Shown: positions 1 to 7,681 of the stretch, one piece after another
Numbering within the stretch: the stretch's first letter is position 1
Layout: each line of letters begins with the position of its first letter
DNA from: Methylophaga sp. OBS1
Lineage (GTDB): Bacteria > Pseudomonadota > Gammaproteobacteria > Nitrosococcales > Methylophagaceae
Length of the DNA: 18,075 bases
Direction: 5' to 3'
Assembly (NCBI RefSeq): GCF_026319365.1
Contig: NZ_JAPDMS010000001.1
Span: 11,224 to 29,298 of the forward strand
Notes under the pieces: model-generated
Seen by the model: only the letters and a program-made list of their open reading frames with translations
The model's database searches: none
Told to the model about the DNA's origin: nothing
Position numbers and translations under genes: made by a program

Positions 1-308
1 ACTGCAACTCGCACGGTCGGGGCATGTTCCGTGGCATCAACTGCGTCAGTGGTGAACTGGCGAGTGCCATCACCCACAAGGCATTCCAGAAGGGACTGAT
101 TATCGAGACCAGTGGTACCGAAGACCACGTCGTTAAATTCCTGTGCCCACTGACAATTTCTCAGGAAAGCCTGGAAAAAGGCATCAACATTCTGGAAGAA
201 GCGATTCGCGAAGTCTGTGACAAGGCAGATTCGATTCCGGAAGAAAAAGACTACTTTGAAGGTGACTATTCAGTCAGCGAAGAAGTTGAAAAAATGGCGC
301 GTTCATAA
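1..308 (+). CDS. ectB: Diaminobutyrate--2-oxoglutarate aminotransferase EctB, 3' end
   Basis: This is the C-terminal part of a PLP-dependent class III aminotransferase; the gene starts before the window and the first complete codon is at base 3. EctB makes L-2,4-diaminobutyrate from aspartate semialdehyde and glutamate, the first committed step of ectoine synthesis in the cytoplasm. What can be seen is the GRGMFRG stretch followed by a segment with KGLIIETSG and [10 protein letters not shown], which matches the C-terminal small domain of EctB, and a helix with [10 protein letters not shown]. The catalytic lysine and PLP pocket lie upstream, outside the window. The assignment rests on this tail plus the immediately following ectC and ask. 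The stop codon is TAA at 306-308. No truncation is apparent at this end. Confidence 0.93.
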   Translation, partial: CNSHGRGMFRGINCVSGELASAITHKAFQKGLIIETSGTEDHVVKFLCPLTISQESLEKGINILEEAIREVCDKADSIPEEKDYFEGDYSVSEEVEKMARS

Positions 309-329
309 AAGTATCAAGCCATTCGTCAA

Positions 330-362
330 GGAGAGTGACTTTCGTCACTCTCCCGTCTTTTT
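330..362 (+). terminator. Strong hairpin plus T-run between ectB and ectC (attenuator-like)
   Basis: A perfect 10-bp stem (330-339 with 344-353, GGAGAGTGAC / GTCACTCTCC) closes a TTTC tetraloop. Four bases later comes a run of five T (358-362). This has the shape of an intrinsic terminator but sits inside what should be one operon, 42 nt before ectC. It may work as a partial terminator or an RNA-end stabiliser that sets the EctB:EctC ratio. The T-run is not directly adjacent to the stem, so termination is likely to be incomplete. That last point is inference. Confidence 0.7.
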
Positions 363-394
363 CATCAAGATTATCTAGTTTAAGAGGAACATAC

Positions 395-799
395 ATGCTT
401 GTCAGACAACTTCAGGATGCAGAAAAAACCAGCCGTAAGATTGTTGATCCGAATGGTAATTGGGACAGTACCCGCCTGTTGCTGAAAGATGACAATATGG
501 GCTATTCATTCCATATCACCACTATCTACGAAGGTGCGGATTTCAGAATGCATTATCAAAACCATCTGGAATCGGTGTATTGCATCAGTGGTGAAGGAGA
601 GGTTGAGTCACTGGAAGATGGAAAGAAATATCCCATCACACCAGGCACGCTCTATAACCTTGATAAGCACGATCGTCACATGCTGCGTGCTTTTAAAGAA
701 TTGAAACTGGCCTGCGTTTTTAATCCCCCTCTGAAAGGGACTGAAGTCCATAACAAAGAGGGGGCTTACGAGCTGGATGCTGATCCGATCGCGGACTGA
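395..799 (+). CDS. ectC: Ectoine synthase EctC
   Basis: EctC closes N-gamma-acetyl-2,4-diaminobutyrate into the cyclic solute ectoine by loss of water. The protein has 134 residues, within the normal range for the family, and is a small metal-dependent cupin. Residues expected to hold the iron, by alignment to characterised EctC proteins, are Glu59 (in NHLES), Tyr87 (in [11 protein letters not shown]) and His95. The start is set at 395 because the product then begins MLVRQL, like other EctC proteins, and an AAGAGGA Shine-Dalgarno lies 6 nt upstream at 383-388. An in-frame start at 335 would put non-family residues at the N-terminus and would place the start inside the hairpin. It follows ectB by 86 nt and precedes ask by 107 nt. 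Confidence 0.96.
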   Translation: MLVRQLQDAEKTSRKIVDPNGNWDSTRLLLKDDNMGYSFHITTIYEGADFRMHYQNHLESVYCISGEGEVESLEDGKKYPITPGTLYNLDKHDRHMLRAFKELKLACVFNPPLKGTEVHNKEGAYELDADPIAD

Positions 800-830
800 T
801 TCAGTTCCTACACATCAGGGCTAATCCCGA

Positions 831-878
831 CGACCGGTCTGTACTGAAGCAGACCGGTCGCCTGACCTTTGAAGGTCA
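831..878 (+). other. Tandem RNA hairpins between ectC and ask
   Basis: The first hairpin is a perfect 11-bp stem, CGACCGGTCTG (831-841) with CAGACCGGTCG (850-860), around an 8-nt loop. The second follows after two bases: TGACCTT (863-869) with AAGGTCA (872-878). Neither is followed by a T-run, so these look less like a terminator than like an mRNA processing or stabilising structure. They could protect the upstream ectC message from 3' exonucleases and lower ask expression. The function is inferred; the pairing is read directly. Confidence 0.65.
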
Positions 879-906
879 TCAACAAAAGGAAATCAGAGAG
901 AAGACA

Positions 907-2349
907 ATGAGTTTTCACACGGTAGAAAAAATCGGCGGCACGTCAATGAGTAATTATGAGGCGGTGCGCGATAATATTATTCTCAAACCGGTACATAATG
1001 ACTCAATCTACAACCGAATTTTTGTGGTCTCTGCCTATGGCGGTATGACCGATTTACTGCTTGAGCACAAGAAAAGCGGAAAGCCCGGCGTCTACGGTCT
1101 GTTTGCCAGTGGTGAAGAAGATGACAGCTGGCGTGAAGCACTGCATGAACTCAAGCAGAAAATGTTTGATATCAACAAAAGCTTTTATAAGAAAAAAGCC
1201 AACCTGGACCGCGCCAATCATTTCATTGGTGAACGCCTGGATGATGCCGAGCGCTGCCTGGCAGACCTACATCGTTTGTGTCAGCACGGCCATTTCGAAC
1301 TGGACATGCATCTGGAAACAGTCAGAGAAATGCTTGCCAGTATTGGTGAAGCGCACAGTGCCTGGAACACCGCGCAACTGCTTCAACGTGATGGCATTGA
1401 TGCCAAGTTTGTGGATTTGACCGCCTGGCAGACAGATAAACACGTCCCTCTGGATGACCGAATTAAACGGGCTTTTTCTGAAATCGACCTGAGCAAACAG
1501 CTACCCATTGTTACCGGTTACGCCCATAGCGACGATGGTCTGATGTCCACGTTTGATCGTGGCTACAGTGAAATGACGTTCAGTCGAATTGCGGTGCTGA
1601 CAGAAGCCAATGAGGCGATAATTCACAAAGAATTTCACCTCAGCAGTGCTGACCCCCGTCTGGTGGGTGAAGACAATGCAGTGCCCATCGGACGTACTAA
1701 CTACGATGTCGCTGATCAGCTTGCGAATCTGGGGATGGAAGCGATTCATCCCAAGGCTGCGAAAGGACTGCGGCGCAATGATATCCCTCTGCGGGTGCGT
1801 AATACCTTTGAGCCTGAGCATGCGGGCACATTGATCACCGGTGATTATGTCAGTGTGGACCCCTGCGTGGAGATCATTGCCGGTTGTAAAGGCGTGTATG
1901 CCTTTGAACTGTTTGATCAGGATATGGCAGGTAATATTGATGATTACGATCGTGAAATCCTGGCGACAATCCGTCGCTTCAAGGCACACATCGTGTCCAA
2001 GGATATCAACGCCAATACCATCACCCATTACCTCTCGACCAACCTCAAGACCATCAAGCGTATTCGAAATGCGCTGGAGCAACGCTTTACCGATGCTGAA
2101 ATCAATCAGCAAAAAGTGGCCATCGTCTCGGCGATTGGCAGTGACATGAAAATTCCGGGTATTCTGGCGAGAACAGTGGGTTCGTTGGCTAAGGAGAATA
2201 TCTCCGTGCTGGCGATGCACCAATCTATGCGTCAGGTTGATATGCAGTTTATTATTGATGAAGGCGATTATGACAACGCCATCAAAAGTCTGCATAGTGT
2301 ACTGGTTGAAATTCATGATCACGGTAAAGCCATATGCCTCGCATCCTGA
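907..2349 (+). CDS. ask: Ectoine-specific aspartate kinase (Ask_Ect)
   Basis: Aspartokinase phosphorylates L-aspartate and feeds the aspartate-semialdehyde pathway that EctB draws on. At 480 aa it matches the specialised aspartokinases found next to ectABC, which are thought to escape the lysine/threonine feedback that limits the housekeeping enzyme. The N-terminus carries the nucleotide-binding signature VEKIGGTSM (canonical KFGGTS with I for F). The C-terminal ~110 residues, beginning near KVAIVSAIGS, form an ACT regulatory region ending in a stretch with ISVLAMHQSM. A purine-rich AGAGAGAAGA Shine-Dalgarno precedes the ATG. Location after ectC supports the pathway role. The last 16 nt overlap the following TPR gene. 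Release from feedback is known for the family, not shown here. Confidence 0.94.
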   Translation: MSFHTVEKIGGTSMSNYEAVRDNIILKPVHNDSIYNRIFVVSAYGGMTDLLLEHKKSGKPGVYGLFASGEEDDSWREALHELKQKMFDINKSFYKKKANLDRANHFIGERLDDAERCLADLHRLCQHGHFELDMHLETVREMLASIGEAHSAWNTAQLLQRDGIDAKFVDLTAWQTDKHVPLDDRIKRAFSEIDLSKQLPIVTGYAHSDDGLMSTFDRGYSEMTFSRIAVLTEANEAIIHKEFHLSSADPRLVGEDNAVPIGRTNYDVADQLANLGMEAIHPKAAKGLRRNDIPLRVRNTFEPEHAGTLITGDYVSVDPCVEIIAGCKGVYAFELFDQDMAGNIDDYDREILATIRRFKAHIVSKDINANTITHYLSTNLKTIKRIRNALEQRFTDAEINQQKVAIVSAIGSDMKIPGILARTVGSLAKENISVLAMHQSMRQVDMQFIIDEGDYDNAIKSLHSVLVEIHDHGKAICLAS

Positions 2350-3212
2350 TAGCGATAGTTTTCTTATTGATGCCGTTTCAGCTGTTCGCCGCTGAAACGG
2401 CCACTCAGCCTGAACAATTTGAAGCCGAGGTAGAGCAACTGGAAGAGCCGCTCTACACGCCCTTCATCGAGCGCTATGTGCTGGATGAACTGAAAGCCCT
2501 GCGCACGGATATGGCTGCAAACCGCGCCGAACTGATTCAGATGATGGTAGACCGGGAGTTGTCAGCGGTTGATAAAGCCGTTAATTACGCAACCAACACG
2601 GTGACCTATTTCTTCTATCTGATTGCCGCAGCCTCGTCTATTCTGGTTCTTGTGGGCTGGTCGTCAATCCGAGAAATTAAAGAGCGGGTGCACACCCTGG
2701 CGGATCAGGAAATTAACAGTCTGGTCACAGAGTATGAGCAACGCCTGCGCGCCATCGAGCAACAGCTGAGTAAAGAAACGCAGCAAATCGAGGAAAATCG
2801 CGAGAAGATCGAACGCACTCAGGAAGTCCAGTCGCTGTGGTTAAGAGCAGGGCAGGAGACCAACCCGGCCAATAAAATCGCTGTTTACGATCAGATCATG
2901 GCCATTCGACCCTATGACACGGAGGCTTTGACTTACAAAGCCGACGCGGTACTTGAGATCTCAGAGCCACAATGGGCCATTAACCTGTGTCATCAGGCGC
3001 TGGAATCGGATCCGGAAAACGGTCATGCTTTCTATCAACTCGCCTGTGCGCACACCGCGCTGGCTCAATTGGATGAAGCCGTACATTACCTGCAGCGTGC
3101 GGTGAATTGCAGCGAGACCTATCGTGAGCAGAGCCAGAACGATCCGGCTTTGTCTCCACTGCAATCCTATCCCGGACTTGACGAGATACTCAAACCCGGC
3201 GGCGACAGCTGA
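2334..3212 (+). CDS. Membrane-anchored TPR protein of unknown function
   Basis: I do not recognise this as a named gene. The 292-aa product starts with a likely signal peptide (residues 1-20, hydrophobic core ending FAA-ET). An acidic stretch follows, then one clear transmembrane helix at about 88-109, a charged coiled-coil segment at about 112-165, and two to three TPR-like helical repeats at about 168-260 (for example a repeat containing HAFYQLACAHTAL). The ending LSPLQSYPGLDEIL resembles a TPR end-of-group segment. With the signal peptide removed, the N-terminal part would be periplasmic and the TPR part cytoplasmic. It overlaps the end of ask by 16 nt, which implies translational coupling and co-transcription with the ectoine genes. 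A scaffold or sensor role in osmoadaptation is possible but only inferred. The alternative is that it is a chance passenger. Confidence 0.8.
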   Translation: MPRILIAIVFLLMPFQLFAAETATQPEQFEAEVEQLEEPLYTPFIERYVLDELKALRTDMAANRAELIQMMVDRELSAVDKAVNYATNTVTYFFYLIAAASSILVLVGWSSIREIKERVHTLADQEINSLVTEYEQRLRAIEQQLSKETQQIEENREKIERTQEVQSLWLRAGQETNPANKIAVYDQIMAIRPYDTEALTYKADAVLEISEPQWAINLCHQALESDPENGHAFYQLACAHTALAQLDEAVHYLQRAVNCSETYREQSQNDPALSPLQSYPGLDEILKPGGDS

Positions 3213-3249
3213 TATCGGTGTCCAGCCTGGTTTGAATAGAAGGTAAATC

Positions 3250-4671
3250 ATGGTCTGGAGTTTTCTCATTTTCCTGGGGATGTTTGTCGCTATTGGCGTG
3301 AGTTCGATTTTACGCAGTCGCGGCACCAAAAATGATTACTACCTCGCCAGTAGTGATGTTCCTCCCAGTCTGGTGGGGCTGTCTGCGGTTGCGACCAATA
3401 ACAGTGGTTATATGTTTATTGGTGTCATCGGCTATACTTATGCCACCGGCTTTGCCGCTGTCTGGCTAATGGTATCGTGGATCATCGGCGACTTTATTGC
3501 TTCCAGCTTCATCCACTCCCGGCTGCGACAAGCGACCAGAGATACTGCCCAGCCCAGTTACGCCGGTGTACTCAGCAACTGGCACAGACAGCATGATCAG
3601 ACGCTGCAGAGACTGATTGCCCTGATTTCGCTCGTTTTCCTGATGGCCTATGCTGGCGCCCAACTCGTTGCAGGCAGTAAAGCCCTGCATGTGCTGCTCG
3701 ACTGGCCCATCTATGCCGGTGCGGTCATGGGGGCGATCATGGTGGCCCTGTACTGTATGGCGGGCGGCATCCGCGCCTCTATTTGGACCGATGCTGCTCA
3801 GTCAGTGGTGATGATTATTGCCATGGGCGTCATGCTGGTTATTGCGACCGTCTCTCTGGGGGGGATAGACGGGGCTATTCACGAGATGGACAAGGTCGAG
3901 GGGTTTCTCGATCTGTTTCCGGATGATTTAATCCTGCCCGGCATTGCCGGAGGCGTCATGTTCGCCCTGGGCTGGATGTTTGCCGGTTTCTCGGTGATTG
4001 GTCAACCGCATGTGATGATCCGATTTATGGCCCTGGCAGAGTCGGGGCGAATGGTTCGCGCCCGTATCTGGTATTACCTCTGGTTTACCGCATTTTACTG
4101 TATGTCGACGTGTGTGGGCCTGTTGTCGCGGGTCTATCTTGGAGGCGACCCGGCCGGCTTCGATGCTGAACTGGCCTTACCCACGATGGCGATGGAATTA
4201 CTACACCCGGTATTTGTCGGGCTGGTGCTGGCCGGCATTTTTGCTGCGACGATGTCGACTGCGGATTCACTGGTGCTGAATTGTTCTGCTGCCATTACCC
4301 ACGACCTGCTGCCCCGGGGAATCGATAACACCTTTTACCTGAAACTGACCACGATTGTTATCGTCTTTATCGCGCTGGTATGGGCACTCACCGCCACTGA
4401 GAGTGTTTTCAGTCTGGTGATTTTTGCCTGGTCTGGCCTCGCCAGTGCTTTCGCTCCTCTGTTGATTGTGTTGTCACTGGGTTTCAGGCCCGGTCAGCGC
4501 CTCAGTATCATTGCCATGCTGGTGGGACTCGCCGTTGCGCTCGGCTGGCGCTTTGCTGGCTGGCATAACGCTGTCTACGAGGGATTGCCTGGCATTATCT
4601 CTGGCCTGATGATCCTGACTGCGGTGCTCTGGTGGCGAAATCAGCAGGGTCTGTCTATCAAAGGTCGCTGA
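3250..4671 (+). CDS. Sodium:solute symporter (SSS family, PutP-like)
   Basis: This 473-aa polytopic inner-membrane protein belongs to the SSS family, which takes up solutes such as proline with Na+. About 12-13 hydrophobic helices are visible. The TM2 region reads ATNNSGYMFIG, where E. coli PutP has ASDMSGW with Na+-site Asp55; Asn replaces that Asp here. The TM9-like segment ATMSTADSLVLNCSAA keeps the Ser-Thr pair of the second sodium site and is followed by THDLL, as in PutP-type proteins. The start at 3250 has an AGAAGG Shine-Dalgarno 6 nt upstream. It lies 37 nt after the TPR gene and 3 nt before the next symporter, so it is probably in the same transcript. The substrate cannot be read from sequence; proline, another osmolyte or re-imported ectoine are candidates. 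Confidence 0.88.
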   Translation: MVWSFLIFLGMFVAIGVSSILRSRGTKNDYYLASSDVPPSLVGLSAVATNNSGYMFIGVIGYTYATGFAAVWLMVSWIIGDFIASSFIHSRLRQATRDTAQPSYAGVLSNWHRQHDQTLQRLIALISLVFLMAYAGAQLVAGSKALHVLLDWPIYAGAVMGAIMVALYCMAGGIRASIWTDAAQSVVMIIAMGVMLVIATVSLGGIDGAIHEMDKVEGFLDLFPDDLILPGIAGGVMFALGWMFAGFSVIGQPHVMIRFMALAESGRMVRARIWYYLWFTAFYCMSTCVGLLSRVYLGGDPAGFDAELALPTMAMELLHPVFVGLVLAGIFAATMSTADSLVLNCSAAITHDLLPRGIDNTFYLKLTTIVIVFIALVWALTATESVFSLVIFAWSGLASAFAPLLIVLSLGFRPGQRLSIIAMLVGLAVALGWRFAGWHNAVYEGLPGIISGLMILTAVLWWRNQQGLSIKGR

Positions 4672-4674
4672 ACC

Positions 4675-6045
4675 ATGATGGCCACTGTGATTGAGAATTT
4701 TCTGCAGCAATTGGCTGCTTTCCTCTGGGGTTTACCCCTGGTAATCCTGTTGGTCGGTGGTGGTTTATTCTTCTTGCTTTACTCGCGTTTTTTGCCCTAC
4801 CGCTATCTGGGGCATAGTCTGAGTCTGTTATTCAGACGCAAAGATGAAGACGACCCGGGACAGCTTTCACATTTTCAGGCCCTGAGCACGGCTTTATCCG
4901 GCACGCTGGGCATGGGTAATGTTTCAGGGGTGGCGATTGCGATTGCAATCGGTGGTCCCGGTGCCGTGTTCTGGATGTGGATCAGTGCGCTGGTGGGCAT
5001 CGCCACCAAGTTTTATACCTGCAGTCTGGCAGTTATGTATCGCGGTCGTGACAGCGAGGGCCAATGGCAGGGCGGCCCCATGTACGTGATACGAGAGGGT
5101 ATGGGCAGTCGCTGGCAGCCATTGGCCTATTTCTTTGCGGTGGCGGGACTGTTGGGAACGATGCCTATCTTTCAGGTCAACCAGTTGGTACAGATAGTGC
5201 GTGATACGATTGCGATTCCTGCCGGACTGACTGAGGCCGGGGCCCATTTCAGCTTTGATCTGGGGCTGGGGCTGTTACTGGCCGGTCTGGTTTTAATCGT
5301 GGGGTTAGGGCGTTTACCAAGACTGGGACAAGTGACAGGCATCCTGGTCCCAAGCATGGTGGTGGTGTACATGCTGCTCACCGGTTTTGTGCTGATAAGC
5401 CATGCTGAAGCCGTGCCGGCCGCATTGCAGTTGATCGTTCGCGATGCCTTCAGCGGCCATGCGATGGCGGGCGGTATTGTCGGAGCGGTGATCGTGACCG
5501 GGATTCAGCGGGCAGCTTTCTCCAACGAGGCCGGCATTGGTACCGAAGCGATGGCGCATGGCGCGGCCAAAACCCGCGAACCGATACGAGAAGGCATGGT
5601 CGCGATGCTGGGCCCGGTGATTGATACCCTGATAGTTTGTACCTGTACAGCCCTGGTTATTTTAATCAGCGGTGTCTGGCAAAGTAGCGAGCATGATGGC
5701 ATCACCATGACCGCGATGGCGTTCAAAGACCTGTTCCCACATGGCAGTGCGGTCATTGTTGCGCTGGTGGTGACGATGTTGAGCCTCAGCACGGTGTTTA
5801 CCTTCTGGTACTACGGCAGCAAGTGTCTGGGCTTTCTGATTGGCGCCGAGTATCAGCATCGCTACATCTGGCTGTATATCATTCTGGTGGTGCTGGGGGC
5901 AGTGGCTTCCCTGCAGATGGTGGTCAGCCTGGTTGACGCCATGTATGCCTTGATGGCTATACCAACTATGACAGCAGCACTGATCCTGGCGCCAAAAGTC
6001 AATCGGGCCGCCCGCGCTTTTGTGTCACAACGGCTATCAGATTAA
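4675..6045 (+). CDS. AGCS-family Na+:alanine/glycine symporter
   Basis: The 456-aa product is a multi-spanning transporter of the alanine or glycine:cation symporter family, importing small neutral amino acids with Na+ or H+. Family hallmarks are visible: the TLGMGNVSGVAIAIAIGGPGA stretch in the N-terminal third, QGGPMYVIREG, and the signature AAFSNEAGIGTEAMAHGAA in the middle. Length is normal for the family. Two ATG codons occur in tandem (4675 and 4678), with AAAGG about 10 nt upstream. It begins 3 nt after the SSS gene, so the pair is almost certainly co-transcribed. Its last 4 nt overlap the end of the convergent chalcone-isomerase-like gene. Both symporters being Na+-coupled fits a saline habitat. 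Confidence 0.92.
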   Translation: MMATVIENFLQQLAAFLWGLPLVILLVGGGLFFLLYSRFLPYRYLGHSLSLLFRRKDEDDPGQLSHFQALSTALSGTLGMGNVSGVAIAIAIGGPGAVFWMWISALVGIATKFYTCSLAVMYRGRDSEGQWQGGPMYVIREGMGSRWQPLAYFFAVAGLLGTMPIFQVNQLVQIVRDTIAIPAGLTEAGAHFSFDLGLGLLLAGLVLIVGLGRLPRLGQVTGILVPSMVVVYMLLTGFVLISHAEAVPAALQLIVRDAFSGHAMAGGIVGAVIVTGIQRAAFSNEAGIGTEAMAHGAAKTREPIREGMVAMLGPVIDTLIVCTCTALVILISGVWQSSEHDGITMTAMAFKDLFPHGSAVIVALVVTMLSLSTVFTFWYYGSKCLGFLIGAEYQHRYIWLYIILVVLGAVASLQMVVSLVDAMYALMAIPTMTAALILAPKVNRAARAFVSQRLSD

Positions 6046-6575
6046 GCATCCGGCTGCAGCAGAGACTCCTTCAGCGCATTGTTGAAAGGTTTGTCGCCAA
6101 ACCAAATCTGATAGTAGCGCTGTCCCAGACTGTCTGAGGCATGCTGCCCCAGCAAGCGGTCATTCTTGAACAGCGACAGGCCACTCGCGCCCCGGCGAAT
6201 ATCATAACGATCACCTTCTGCCACCGATTCATAAGCGGTGTTGAACTGAGCCAAATCCGCTTTGATCTGTTCGAATTCAGCAGCGGATAAGTTACGTTTC
6301 AGCAAGGTTTCGGCTGCTTCAATGAAATCCTCGGCAGCGATTTCACGATGGTAAATAAAGGACAGTTGAATTTCATCAGTCAGGGCCGGAAGTTGGTCAC
6401 AGTCGCTACTATAAAGTGCGGCATCCGCGACATTGATAAACTTCATCACTGAAATTTCAGTCTGACTGCACTTGGCGAGCGGGCCATGCTCGGTCTCAAT
6501 CCGGCTGGAAAAAGCCTCAGCATGGCTGTTGCTGACGAAGATAATACTGAATAAAAAACAGGCGATACGGATCAT
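6042..6575 (-). CDS. Periplasmic chalcone-isomerase-fold protein (Chalcone_3-like)
   Basis: The 177-aa product starts MIRIACFLFSIIF with a signal peptide ending near SHA-EA. The mature part has VMKFINVADAALY near its N-terminus and YQIWFGDKPFNNALKESLL at its end, both typical of bacterial chalcone-isomerase-like proteins. These do not have the plant flavonoid role. The fold also occurs in plant fatty-acid-binding proteins, and bacterial members often sit beside CFA/DUF1365 clusters. Binding of fatty acids or modified lipids in the periplasm is therefore plausible (inference). The start at 6575 is chosen for a GGAG Shine-Dalgarno about 9 nt upstream on the minus strand and for the signal peptide; an in-frame ATG 39 nt further upstream lacks both. 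It is divergent from the desaturase operon and shares a promoter region with it. Confidence 0.75.
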   Translation of the reverse strand: MIRIACFLFSIIFVSNSHAEAFSSRIETEHGPLAKCSQTEISVMKFINVADAALYSSDCDQLPALTDEIQLSFIYHREIAAEDFIEAAETLLKRNLSAAEFEQIKADLAQFNTAYESVAEGDRYDIRRGASGLSLFKNDRLLGQHASDSLGQRYYQIWFGDKPFNNALKESLLQPDA

Positions 6576-6649
6576 AACTGGTCTCCGGCAATGCAAAATT
6601 GTATGGTGTGCCACTTACCTTGTTTTTTATTATTTTTCAGGTACGGCAA

Positions 6650-6683
6650 ATTGTGTCGCCAGTGACTGTGAAATCCGGGTGAA
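6650..6683 (-). promoter_or_regulatory. OmpR-type direct repeat (site B) and possible -10 for the chalcone-isomerase-like gene
   Basis: Read on the minus strand, 6683-6666 is TTCACCC-GGAT-TTCACAG: two 7-mers sharing TTCAC with a 4-bp spacer, so an 11-bp period. Ten bases further downstream on that strand is CACAAT (6655-6650), 4 of 6 to the sigma70 -10. Repeat, 10-bp gap, then -10 is the layout of promoters activated by OmpR/PhoB-family regulators. It points toward the minus-strand gene that begins at 6575. Regulation by the response regulator at 14609-15307 is inferred. Confidence 0.5.
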
Positions 6684-6700
6684 GCCGCATCATTACTGCT

Positions 6701-6718
6701 TTCACATCAAATTCACAT
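6701..6718 (+). promoter_or_regulatory. OmpR-type direct repeat (site A) upstream of the lipid operon
   Basis: TTCACAT-CAAA-TTCACAT is a perfect 7-bp direct repeat with a 4-bp spacer, 40 nt before the desaturase ATG at 6758. The 11-bp period is that of tandem OmpR/PhoB-family half-sites. Candidate -10 elements downstream are weak (TCTAGT at 6726-6731, 7 bp after the repeat), so the promoter itself is uncertain. The same motif occurs at the response-regulator promoter, which makes that regulator the natural candidate to bind here. Confidence 0.55.
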
Positions 6719-6757
6719 TTTGCGCTCTAGTCTGTGCCAAACACTTCGAGAGTGGCT

Positions 6758-7681
6758 ATGCGAGCGTTACGTTACTGGTTCGACAGCAACCTGCAGCAAC
6801 AGGACAGCGATGCTGACCATGCAGGCATCGACTGGCTCAGAATCATTCCCTTTATCGGACTTCATCTTGGTTGTATTGCTGTTTTCTGGGTTGGCACATC
6901 ATCCATAGCAGTGACAACAGCAATCGCCCTGTATCTGCTGAGAATGTTCGCCATCACTGCCTTTTATCATCGTTATTTTGCACATAAATCCTTTAAAACG
7001 TCTCGTGCTGTACAGTTTCTGTTTGCGCTTATCGGTGCCAGTGCCACGCAACGCGGTCCCTTGTGGTGGGCGGCACATCACCGACAGCACCATCGTCACG
7101 CGGATCAGGAGCAGGATCCACATTCACCCAAGCAGGGTTTTCTATGGAGTCATATGGGCTGGTTTTTAAGTAGAAAACATTTCAGGGCTGACCTCAGCCT
7201 GGTGCCGGAACTGGCCCGTTATCCAGAGCTTCGCTGGTTGGATCGTTATGATATTGCTGTTCCAGTGATGCTGGCGGTAGTGTTGTATGCGGTCGGTGAG
7301 GCGCTTGCCACTGCGCAGCCCGATCTCAACACCAGCGGTTGGCAGATGGTCATCTGGGGTTACTTCATTTCTACCGTTGTCCTGATTCATGCCACCCTGC
7401 TTATCAATTCGCTGGCACACCGTGTAGGCCGACGCCGTTACCAGACACAGGATGACAGCCGGAACAATTTCCTGCTGGCGCTATTGACGCTGGGCGAGGG
7501 TTGGCATAACAACCATCACTATCATGCCGCATCGGCGCGTCAGGGTTTTTACTGGTGGGAGATTGACATCAGCTACTACCTGCTCTGGTGTATGCATAAA
7601 CTCGGCCTCATCTGGGATGTGCGTAGTATTTCCAAGAGTAAGCGTGACGCCCGCCAGACTGGTCGGGAGTCAGTTCAATGA
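6758..7681 (+). CDS. Membrane fatty-acid desaturase (acyl-CoA/acyl-lipid type)
   Basis: This di-iron membrane desaturase inserts a double bond into a fatty acyl chain using O2 and electrons from a redox partner. With the start at 6758 it has 307 aa. The three histidine boxes are present: HRYFAH (71-76), HHRQHH (107-112) and the third box in EGWHNNHHYH (247-256), as in Delta9-type stearoyl desaturases. Hydrophobic segments flank them. The ATG at 6758 has GAGAG just upstream; a GTG at 6734 could add eight residues but has no clear Shine-Dalgarno. It is the first gene of an eight-gene run in which each gene overlaps the next; its stop overlaps the FAD gene start as ATGA. It may supply the unsaturated chain that the methyltransferases downstream use (inference). 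Confidence 0.9.
   Translation: MRALRYWFDSNLQQQDSDADHAGIDWLRIIPFIGLHLGCIAVFWVGTSSIAVTTAIALYLLRMFAITAFYHRYFAHKSFKTSRAVQFLFALIGASATQRGPLWWAAHHRQHHRHADQEQDPHSPKQGFLWSHMGWFLSRKHFRADLSLVPELARYPELRWLDRYDIAVPVMLAVVLYAVGEALATAQPDLNTSGWQMVIWGYFISTVVLIHATLLINSLAHRVGRRRYQTQDDSRNNFLLALLTLGEGWHNNHHYHAASARQGFYWWEIDISYYLLWCMHKLGLIWDVRSISKSKRDARQTGRESVQ

Noticed and set aside
1622..1638. TTCACAA...TTCACCT tandem inside ask, similar to the lipid-operon sites
   Set aside because: The period is 12 bp, not 11, and it lies deep in coding sequence, so it looks like chance.
1501..2322. Long open frame on the minus strand inside ask (273 codons)
   Set aside because: It lies wholly within a clearly recognised aspartokinase gene, shows no family features and has a composition expected of an antisense shadow.
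6472..6816. + strand open frame across the divergent promoter region
   Set aside because: It is antisense to the start of the chalcone-isomerase-like gene and crosses its promoter; the product has no recognisable features.
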